From Methanobacteriota archaeon (GTDB lineage: Archaea > Micrarchaeota > Micrarchaeia > Anstonellales > J096), in contig RFJG01000054.1 of the NCBI GenBank assembly GCA_003694965.1, positions 1-20,755 of the forward strand: a stretch of 20,755 nucleotides of DNA. The letters run 5' to 3'. A program made the position numbers and the translations under genes. Of this stretch, positions 13,982 to 20,095 are shown in pieces. Below the pieces are notes generated by a model that had not been told where the DNA came from, ran no database searches, and was given only the letters and a program-made list of their open reading frames with translations. Each line of letters opens with the position of its first letter. Positions within the stretch are counted from its first letter, which is position 1.

Positions 13982-14542
13982 TTACTTCCTCGCAAATAAT
14001 AGATATGCAGTATGCATCAAAGAGAAGTTTGCTGGTCTCGTTCCCTTTTTCCTAACTATGACATCATAATATGGGAGCGATATGGAAAAAATCTCTCTGA
14101 ACAGACTATCAGCAGCTATGTATGTATCCTTTAGCTGCTCCGTACTCGGTATGTAAGCAACGAATGAACCACCTTTTACAAGGGCGCTATGGCTCCTCTC
14201 CACAAACTCGTGGGAATTTGGCACATCTACAACAACAGCATCAACTTCCCTTTCACTAAAAAACTTGCCATCCTCATTTTTTAGCGTCAGGTTAGAGTAG
14301 TGGGATGTATTCTTAGAGAGTATCTTGAAGGCATCCTCCCTTACCTCATATGTCGTTACTTTCTTAGCTATCCCAGCCAAGTAATGCGTCAAGAAACCCG
14401 TCCCTCCCCCTATCTCAACAACGATGCTCTCCTTATTTATGTCAGCATATGCTATTATTGCTCCCGCATCCTTTGGGAGTATTACTGCCATCTTCCTCTT
14501 GTATTTTTTCAAGGAAGGCGGAAGATGCATATCGGTCTTCAT
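13982..14542 (-). CDS. TrmI-like tRNA (adenine-58-N1) methyltransferase, short form
   Basis: SAM-dependent Rossmann methyltransferase. The 186-residue protein has PKDAGAIIAYADI (24-36), motif I VVEIGGGTGFLTHYLA (41-56), an acidic motif II TTYEVRED, VDAVVVDVPNSHE at the motif IV position, SFVAYIPSTEQL, and the diagnostic C-terminal RP...HTAYL element (RPANFSLMHTAYLLFARK). These match the TrmI/Trm61 group, which makes m1A58 in the T-loop and in archaea often m1A57 as well. It is about 65 residues shorter than usual because the small N-terminal beta domain is nearly missing. Its ATG overlaps the stop of the AAA ATPase gene (ATGA) and endA follows after 1 nt, so it is translated as part of that operon. 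Confidence 0.88.
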   Translation of the reverse strand: MKTDMHLPPSLKKYKRKMAVILPKDAGAIIAYADINKESIVVEIGGGTGFLTHYLAGIAKKVTTYEVREDAFKILSKNTSHYSNLTLKNEDGKFFSEREVDAVVVDVPNSHEFVERSHSALVKGGSFVAYIPSTEQLKDTYIAADSLFREIFSISLPYYDVIVRKKGTRPANFSLMHTAYLLFARK

Positions 14543-17196
14543 TTCCTCTCACCATACTCTTCCATGAACCTCTTATATGTTGTTAACATAGATTGTGTTA
14601 TTGAGGGCTTCCTGCCTTCCATGACAGCTGAGAGTATTTTGTTTATGTCCCTCCCCTTCCCGCTTATCTTCATCTGCAATAAAGCTAGTTTTAACTCGTC
14701 TGTTATTGCCTTTATGTCAGCAGCACTAAAGCCTTCTGTCATAGAAGCAAGCTCCTCTATATTAAAAACAGAAGAGAACTTGCCAAGATGTAGCTTAAAC
14801 ATCTCCTCCCTTACCTCCTTATTCGGTTGTGGCACATACACTATCTTATCAAAACGACCAGGCCTTAAGAGAGCTGGGTCGAGGGATTGTGGCAAATTAG
14901 TAGCCCCTATAACCAAGACATTCTTCAAATCCTTGACACCATCTAACTCCTGCAATAACTGACCCATAAGAGGGTTGGCACCGCCTGTCCTGGCGGGAGC
15001 AACTGTCTCAAGCTCGTCTATGAATATTATTGCTGGAGCGTTATCCTTGGCCCTATTGAATGCCTCTTTCAATACCTCCGCAGCCCCACCGTAGCCTTTC
15101 TTGAGGAGCTCAGCGCCACTTAAGAATATGAAGGGTATGTTGAATGTGCCGGCAGCTGCCTTAACGATGTATGTCTTACCAGTTCCTGGAGGACCGAACA
15201 AAAGGAGCCCTTTAGGAGGTTGGACCTCAAACTCCTCTATCTCCTCGCTATGCAGGAGAGGCAACTCTATAGCCTCTTTTAGTATGGCCTTGACATCCTC
15301 CATATCAGCAACATCATCAAATGTCACTGCCTTCTTTTCTGGTTTTTTAGACACGGCTCCGGACCTTCTCTCAAAATCAAGCTTAAACCTCTTGTACATC
15401 TCCAACTGACTTATGCCCGTGGATGGCTTCGTAGTCTTCAATAGCCTCATTATATCCTCTCCTGTTATTGGAGCCACTTTGCCAGTCCTTGCCATCCTCT
15501 TAGCTGCCTCCCTCTTGGCCTCCATAACTACATTGGCTATATCTGCTGGTGTATACCTCTCGCTCTCCTTGGCAAGCTTATCTAAGTCAATGTCCTGAGT
15601 AGGCAGATCCTTAAGGTAGTAGGCAAATATCTCCTTCCTATCTTCCTTGTCCGGAACTCCCATATAGATAACCTTGTCTATCCTGCCAGGCCTTAGTAAT
15701 GCCTTGTCCAACAAGTTGGGCACGTTCGTTGCAGCAACAAATATTATGGGTTCCTTTGCAGCAACACCGTCAAGCTCCTGGAGAAGAGTATTGAGTATGC
15801 GAGGCGTCACATCATCCATAGAAGAAGCGCCTCTCTTCTTCCCTATGGCATCTATCTCGTCAAAAAATAGGATTACTGGGGCTTTCTTTCTCGCTATCTT
15901 GAATATCTCAGATATCTTCTTCTCGCTCTCCCCATAGTATGGAGAAAGTATGTCAGATGTCTTTATGTAGAGGAGAGGGTATTTTAGCTCCTTTGCGAAT
16001 GCCTTCATGAGATAGCTCTTACCCGTTCCTGGAGGGCCGAAGAGGAGGATTCCCTTAGGGGGCTTAAGGCCATATGTGTATGCTAGTTCTGGCTTCTCCA
16101 ACGGTATTTTTATGGCTTGTAGGAGTTCATCCTTGACATCGTCGTAGCCGGCAACATCATCTAAGCCGGAAACAGAAGCAGTAGAGGAAAGGTCTTGTAG
16201 GCCAAGAGAAGAGAATACGGAGCTCCTCCTCTCTGCTCTCTCTATCCTCTCCCTGCTAAATGTAAAGCCCTCTCTCTCCAAATAATAGAAGATGCCATAA
16301 CTTGCAACAGAGTAGATGGCTATCTCCCATGGAAAGCGTAGTGAGAGAAGAGAATAGATAAAGAAGTAAACAAGAGGAACAGCAAATAAGAGGAGGCCGG
16401 ATTTTAGCTCAAGGTCTTTTGAGCGAGACATCCCCGTTATGAAAGCAACTGCATAGAGTAGGAAAGCCCAGAACACTAGCTGCAATATCCCTCCATCGTT
16501 GAACAATATCATCGTTAAGTTGGATGACACTATGGATAATGCCTTAGAAAAGCCAAGGGCATTCCCAAAATTGAACATATTGTAAAAAGCGGTTGGGATC
16601 GCTATTGAGAAAAAATCGAGCAAGGACGGGAAAGTAGCTCTCTGCAACTCTTGGATGGGCTGATATATGTTGAGGTGGAGAGGCAAGTAAGCATCATTGG
16701 GAACTCCCCACAAAGAAGAGAGGAGGAGGACGAGGGCGATGGCCGGCATTGATAGGAGGAAACTCCTATGGGAGCCAAGGTGTAGAGAGGCTAAGAGCAT
16801 AATAAGATAGAAAAAGCCACCCAACAAAGAGAATGGGAAAGCAGCAAACGGCAGGAATATGACTATGTGGAGGAATGCTATTTCTTTCCAGGCAGTCCAA
16901 ACCTTGAACAGTATTATGGAGAAAGCCAAGAGATAGACATAGCCAAAGATGGTGCTCTGGTACATTGAAGTGAAGAGGTTCATGAACGCTAGTAGGACTA
17001 TGCCATACTCTGGCTTGCTTGTATATGTTATGTAAGCAGGTATGAACGCAAATAGGAAAACCGTATAGATTGGGAAGAAAGGCAGGGCTGCGAACGAGGC
17101 AAGAGCAGCAATATATGTTATGAATGAGTTGGCGAACCTATCTTTAGCGAAGAATACGTGCGTATATGCCCTTACCTTGTGGATCATCGTAGACAT
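14539..17196 (-). CDS. Membrane-anchored double-AAA+ (CDC48/p97-like) ATPase
   Basis: An 885-residue protein. Residues about 25-305 form a polytopic membrane domain with about ten hydrophobic segments (e.g. 24-58, 65-80, 84-100, 107-140, 145-163, 238-256, 266-286, 289-306) and a longer non-cytoplasmic or amphipathic stretch (about 165-235). Two AAA+ modules of the CDC48 type follow. D1: Walker A GPPGTGKS 387-394, Walker B LFFDEID 443-449, sensor ATN, RPGRID. D2: Walker A GPPGTGKT 668-675, Walker B FIDELE 725-730, GATN, RPGRFDK. The CDC48 N-domain that binds cofactors is absent, and no FtsH zinc-protease or Lon serine-protease domain follows. Predicted role: ATP-driven extraction or unfolding of membrane proteins. 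The D2 pore loop is unusual (KGYGGAAE, 700-707, where MWFGESE is expected). ATG 17196 lies 28 bp from a TATA-like box; GTG 17199 is possible. First gene of an operon with trmI and endA. Confidence 0.93.
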   Translation of the reverse strand: MSTMIHKVRAYTHVFFAKDRFANSFITYIAALASFAALPFFPIYTVFLFAFIPAYITYTSKPEYGIVLLAFMNLFTSMYQSTIFGYVYLLAFSIILFKVWTAWKEIAFLHIVIFLPFAAFPFSLLGGFFYLIMLLASLHLGSHRSFLLSMPAIALVLLLSSLWGVPNDAYLPLHLNIYQPIQELQRATFPSLLDFFSIAIPTAFYNMFNFGNALGFSKALSIVSSNLTMILFNDGGILQLVFWAFLLYAVAFITGMSRSKDLELKSGLLLFAVPLVYFFIYSLLSLRFPWEIAIYSVASYGIFYYLEREGFTFSRERIERAERRSSVFSSLGLQDLSSTASVSGLDDVAGYDDVKDELLQAIKIPLEKPELAYTYGLKPPKGILLFGPPGTGKSYLMKAFAKELKYPLLYIKTSDILSPYYGESEKKISEIFKIARKKAPVILFFDEIDAIGKKRGASSMDDVTPRILNTLLQELDGVAAKEPIIFVAATNVPNLLDKALLRPGRIDKVIYMGVPDKEDRKEIFAYYLKDLPTQDIDLDKLAKESERYTPADIANVVMEAKREAAKRMARTGKVAPITGEDIMRLLKTTKPSTGISQLEMYKRFKLDFERRSGAVSKKPEKKAVTFDDVADMEDVKAILKEAIELPLLHSEEIEEFEVQPPKGLLLFGPPGTGKTYIVKAAAGTFNIPFIFLSGAELLKKGYGGAAEVLKEAFNRAKDNAPAIIFIDELETVAPARTGGANPLMGQLLQELDGVKDLKNVLVIGATNLPQSLDPALLRPGRFDKIVYVPQPNKEVREEMFKLHLGKFSSVFNIEELASMTEGFSAADIKAITDELKLALLQMKISGKGRDINKILSAVMEGRKPSITQSMLTTYKRFMEEYGERK

Positions 17197-17217
17197 CACT
17201 GCTATGTTGTGAGTTAA

Positions 17218-17229
17218 GGTTTTAAAAGA
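17218..17229 (-). promoter_or_regulatory. TATA-like box of the AAA-trmI-endA operon
   Basis: Minus-strand CTTTTAAAAC (17229-17219 region), centred about 28 bp before ATG 17196; no Shine-Dalgarno site lies between, so the mRNA should be leaderless. Confidence 0.55.
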
Positions 17230-17253
17230 AGTTCTCTACTCTAACAATAAGGG

Positions 17254-17294
17254 AGAAGAGCTATAGTATGCGCTTCTTGAAAAATTGGGTGATC
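17254..17294 (+). promoter_or_regulatory. hsp20 promoter with flanking inverted repeat and strong Shine-Dalgarno site
   Basis: CTATAGTA (about 17261-17268) is the best TATA-like box. It is flanked by AGAAG (17254-17258) and CTTCT (17273-17277), which could be operator arms for a heat-shock repressor, though five-base arms may be chance. GGTGATC (17288-17294) precedes ATG 17297 and is complementary to the 3' end of 16S rRNA. Confidence 0.4.
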
Positions 17295-17296
17295 AC

Positions 17297-17812
17297 ATGA
17301 GGAGAAAAAGAAGTTGGTCTTTATTTGATGAATTTGAGAAGATAAGGGAGCTTATGGAGGACATGGTAGAGGAGATGATGTATGAGATGAACAACCTTGA
17401 CAAAGAAGGCAACAGAATGCCGTTGTCTAATGTCAAGCCAAAAGTCTACGGCGTCAACATAGAGATAGGGCCAGAGGGAGATGTCAAGGTTAATGAATTT
17501 GGGGATGTAAAGCAGACAATAGAAGGTATAGAAGAGGGCAAAGAAGAGCTCATAGGTGCAAGAGAGCCCATAGTGGAGGTGCACAAGGAAGGAGATGAGG
17601 TGCTCGTAGTTGCTGAAATGCCAGGAGTACATAAAGACGACATAGAAATAAAGACAGTAGGGAAGGACGAGCTAGAGATAAAGGTTGACAACAAAGAGAG
17701 TAGCAGGAAATATTACAAAAAACTAAAACTGCCCCACAAGATAGACAAGAAAAGCATAAGGGTTAATTACAAGAACGGCATTATGGAAATGAGGGCTAAG
17801 TTAGAGGAGTAG
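17297..17812 (+). CDS. Hsp20/alpha-crystallin small heat-shock protein
   Basis: ATP-independent holdase that keeps unfolding proteins soluble. The 171-residue protein has a helical, Met/Glu-rich N-terminal region (SLFDEFEKIRELMEDMVEEMM, split over 8-28), the archaeal segment VYGVNIEIGPEGDVKVNEFG (50-69), and the alpha-crystallin domain (about 90-168). That domain contains EVLVVAEMPGVHKDDIEI, LEIKVDN and the closing motif NYKNGIMEMRAK. The protein stops right after the domain; the C-terminal IxI/V anchor used for large oligomers is missing, so oligomer assembly may differ. ATG 17297 is preferred over TTG 17285 because the GGTGATC Shine-Dalgarno site lies between them. First gene of a three-gene run with a Cas4-like nuclease and aIF5B, 12 nt before the next gene. 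Confidence 0.94.
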   Translation: MRRKRSWSLFDEFEKIRELMEDMVEEMMYEMNNLDKEGNRMPLSNVKPKVYGVNIEIGPEGDVKVNEFGDVKQTIEGIEEGKEELIGAREPIVEVHKEGDEVLVVAEMPGVHKDDIEIKTVGKDELEIKVDNKESSRKYYKKLKLPHKIDKKSIRVNYKNGIMEMRAKLEE

Positions 17813-17824
17813 GAAGATGGAAAC

Positions 17825-18358
17825 ATGGCATACATACAGTATGTTAGTTGCAGCGAGATATGGACATTTGCTTCTAACAAGGTGTGGTTCCTAAAGAAAC
17901 TTCTAGGCATCCCTCCCGTATATGGGAAAGGCATAAAGAGGCACGAAGCTGTCTTCTCCGACAGCGCTCTCAACGAACTTGAAGAAAGAGAGAGGGACAA
18001 CGTACTCTCGGTAAGGGAGATGCTCAAAAAAATTGGTGATGTGGAGGAGGAGAGAGGGTTCAAGAAAAATGAGAGCTACTCCCTTATGGGAAAAGCAGAT
18101 GGAATAAGCAATAGTATACCTATTGAGGTGAAATTCTATAGGAGTTCCAAGGCAGATAAGCTACAAGCAGCTTCATATGCTCTCCTCTATGGCACTGACA
18201 AGGCGTGGCTCGTAACTCCTTATAGTGTTGAGGAGGTCTACCCATCAGAACATATGGCAGAGTTGATGTTCACAATAGATGCAATAAAGAGCTTCAAGAA
18301 AATATCTAAGGAGGATATCCTGTCTTTATTGGAGGAGGTGGAAAAATCAAAGAAGTAA
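17825..18358 (+). CDS. Cas4/RecB-like PD-(D/E)XK nuclease without iron-sulphur cysteines
   Basis: A 177-residue stand-alone nuclease-like protein. The RecB/Cas4 motifs are in order and intact: His40 (GIKRHEAVFS), Asp92 (LMGKADG), Glu101 and Lys103 (IPIEVKFY), and the QxxxY motif Gln114/Tyr118 (LQAASYALLYG). These form the Mg2+-dependent active site of 5'-3' or endonucleolytic DNA cleavage in the family. Classical Cas4 proteins bind a 4Fe-4S cluster with four cysteines; here only Cys9 exists, so no cluster is expected. No CRISPR array or other cas gene is in the window, which argues for a repair or replication role instead. Start ATG 17825 follows hsp20 by 12 nt with a weak GGAAG site upstream. 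Its 3' end contains the ribosome-binding site and probable start of aIF5B. Confidence 0.85.
   Translation: MAYIQYVSCSEIWTFASNKVWFLKKLLGIPPVYGKGIKRHEAVFSDSALNELEERERDNVLSVREMLKKIGDVEEERGFKKNESYSLMGKADGISNSIPIEVKFYRSSKADKLQAASYALLYGTDKAWLVTPYSVEEVYPSEHMAELMFTIDAIKSFKKISKEDILSLLEEVEKSKK
18331..18348 (+). promoter_or_regulatory. Strong ribosome-binding site and probable ATC start of aIF5B
   Basis: GGAGGAGGTG (18331-18340) lies inside the nuclease gene, 5 nt before ATC at 18346. No ATG, GTG or TTG exists in the aIF5B frame between the upstream in-frame TAA (18307) and GTG 18370. That GTG lies 29 nt after the site, too far for a normal initiation complex. Confidence 0.6.
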
Positions 18359-20091
18359 GGTCGCCCATAGTGTCTGTATTAGGCCATGTTGACCATGGGA
18401 AAACTACGCTCTTGGATGCCATAAGAGGCTCCAATGTAGCCAAGAAGGAAGCCGGAAAGATAACGCAGATGATAGGGGCGAGCATCGTAGAGAAAAAAAC
18501 CATAGAGGAACTCTCAAAGGAGTTGAAAGATGTATTCAAGACAGAATTGATAATACCGGGGCTTCTGTTCATAGATACGCCTGGGCACGAAGTGTTCTCC
18601 AACTTGAGAGTTAGGGGAGGTAGTATAGCAGATATAGCCATCCTCGTCATAGACATAAAACAGGGGATACAGCCTCAGACAGTTGAGAGCATCAAGATAC
18701 TCCAAAATGCGAAAACTCCTTTTGTTGTTGCCCTCAATAAAGTAGATTTGATAGATGGATGGAAAGAAAGCGGGAGCAAGAGTTTCCTGAAAGCACTCTC
18801 AAAGCAAGCTGATTATGTCAAGGAAAGAGTAGAGAATAGGATATATGAGGTAATGGGAGAGTTAAGCCAGCACGGCTTTGATAGCGAGAGATTTGATAGG
18901 GTTGATGATTTCACAAAGCAGCTCTCCCTTATTCCTATGTCCGCTAAAACGGAGGAGGGGATGGCGGAACTCCTCCTGTTAGTAGCTGGACTTAGCCAGC
19001 GCTATCTCAAGGACAAGCTCTACATAGACAGGGAGGCTGAAGCAAAAGGCAGTGTTATGGAAGTCAAGGAGGAGAAAGGACTTGGCACAACTGTTGATGT
19101 AATACTATATGATGGCATATTGAAAGAAGGAGATAGCTTGAAATTCATGACAAAGGAAGGCATAATGGAGACAAGAGTTAGGGCATTACTATTGCCCAAT
19201 GTCTCCTCCAACAACCCAAAGGAGAAATACAGGAGAGTAAAAGAGGTTGTGGCAGCTGCGGGAGTCAAGATAGCTGCTCCCAACTTGGAGGAAGTGTTGG
19301 CTGGTTCTCCTTTTACTTCTGGAAAAGGGGATGAACTTGAAAAGGAGCTAAAAAGTATTATATTTGAGAGCAACGAAGAGGGGGTCGTTGCGAAAGCTGA
19401 TTCTCTTGGAAGTGCTGAGGCGCTCCTCAACCTCCTCAGAAAAGAGGGCATAGCAGTAGCGAAGCTAGACATAGGAAAAATAAACAAAGAGGACATAAAC
19501 CTCGCATCCGTAATGGGTAAGAAAAATAGGAAGTATGGTGTTGTATTGGCTTTTAACATAAGGCTCGATGAGAGCGTTGAGTTATTGGCAAAGGAGGAAG
19601 GAGTCCGCATAATAGACTCTGATGTCGTCTATAGAATACCTGAACTCTACAAGGAATTCGTTGATGAGAGTGCTAGGGAAGAGAGCAAAGAGATAGAAGA
19701 GAAGGTTGCCCACCCCGTTAAGATAATGGCATTGCCGGGTTTCTTTTTTAGGGAGAGTAAGCCAGCAGTCCTAGGTATAGAAGTCTTAGAAGGCAAGCTC
19801 AAACCAGGCATAGACCTCATCAAAGAAGATGGGAAGATAGTTGGGGAGCTCAAATCAATACAGGACAAGGGCAAATCCCTCAAAGAAGCAGAAAAGGGTA
19901 GCAAGGTTGCTGTCAGCGTTGATGGAGCTGTGTTGCACAAGGACATAGAAGAAGGCGATGTCCTCTATAGTTATCTCAATAGGGAAGCTATAGAATTATG
20001 GAAGGAGAGTTCCTCTCTTACAGAAGAGGAAAAGGCCCTTGTTGAAGAAATAGTGAAAATAGAGAGGAAGGCAAGGCTTAGGAAACTGTGA
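18346..20091 (+). CDS. infB: Translation initiation factor aIF5B (IF-2 family)
   Basis: GTPase that promotes subunit joining and handles initiator tRNA. From ATC 18346 the protein has 581 residues, close to the usual archaeal 590-600. G-domain motifs: G1 GHVDHGKTT (13-21), G2 region ITQMIGAS, G3 DTPGHE (77-82), G4 NKVD (131-134), G5 SAK (199-201). Domain II follows, then domain III (about 320-430, EGVVAKADSLGSAEALL) and domain IV (HPVKIMALPGFFFRES onward), ending with the typical LVEEIVKIERKARLRKL. The conserved archaeal opening, as in KxRSPIVSVLGHVDHGK, is encoded upstream of the first canonical start codon (GTG 18370), so the true start is probably the ATC 5 nt after a strong Shine-Dalgarno site. 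From GTG the protein would have 573 residues and lack part of the first beta strand. Overlaps the nuclease gene by 13 bp. Confidence 0.95.
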   Translation: MKEVRSPIVSVLGHVDHGKTTLLDAIRGSNVAKKEAGKITQMIGASIVEKKTIEELSKELKDVFKTELIIPGLLFIDTPGHEVFSNLRVRGGSIADIAILVIDIKQGIQPQTVESIKILQNAKTPFVVALNKVDLIDGWKESGSKSFLKALSKQADYVKERVENRIYEVMGELSQHGFDSERFDRVDDFTKQLSLIPMSAKTEEGMAELLLLVAGLSQRYLKDKLYIDREAEAKGSVMEVKEEKGLGTTVDVILYDGILKEGDSLKFMTKEGIMETRVRALLLPNVSSNNPKEKYRRVKEVVAAAGVKIAAPNLEEVLAGSPFTSGKGDELEKELKSIIFESNEEGVVAKADSLGSAEALLNLLRKEGIAVAKLDIGKINKEDINLASVMGKKNRKYGVVLAFNIRLDESVELLAKEEGVRIIDSDVVYRIPELYKEFVDESAREESKEIEEKVAHPVKIMALPGFFFRESKPAVLGIEVLEGKLKPGIDLIKEDGKIVGELKSIQDKGKSLKEAEKGSKVAVSVDGAVLHKDIEEGDVLYSYLNREAIELWKESSSLTEEEKALVEEIVKIERKARLRKL

Positions 20092-20095
20092 AGAG

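Noticed and set aside
14300..14962. 220-codon plus-strand open frame across the trmI/AAA junction
   Set aside because: Lies antisense to two clearly identified genes, has no family-like sequence, and is a by-product of their codon use.
17321..17632. 103-codon minus-strand open frame opposite hsp20
   Set aside because: Antisense to a well-supported Hsp20 gene with a Shine-Dalgarno site; the translated sequence is aromatic/His-rich without domain features.
17825..18358. Cas4-like gene as a sign of a CRISPR-Cas locus
   Set aside because: No repeat-spacer array and no other cas gene is present, and the cluster-binding cysteines are missing; a stand-alone RecB-type nuclease fits better.
18370..18372. 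GTG 18370 as the aIF5B start
   Set aside because: It would delete the conserved RSPIV start of the first beta strand and lies 29 nt from the strong Shine-Dalgarno site; kept as the alternative.
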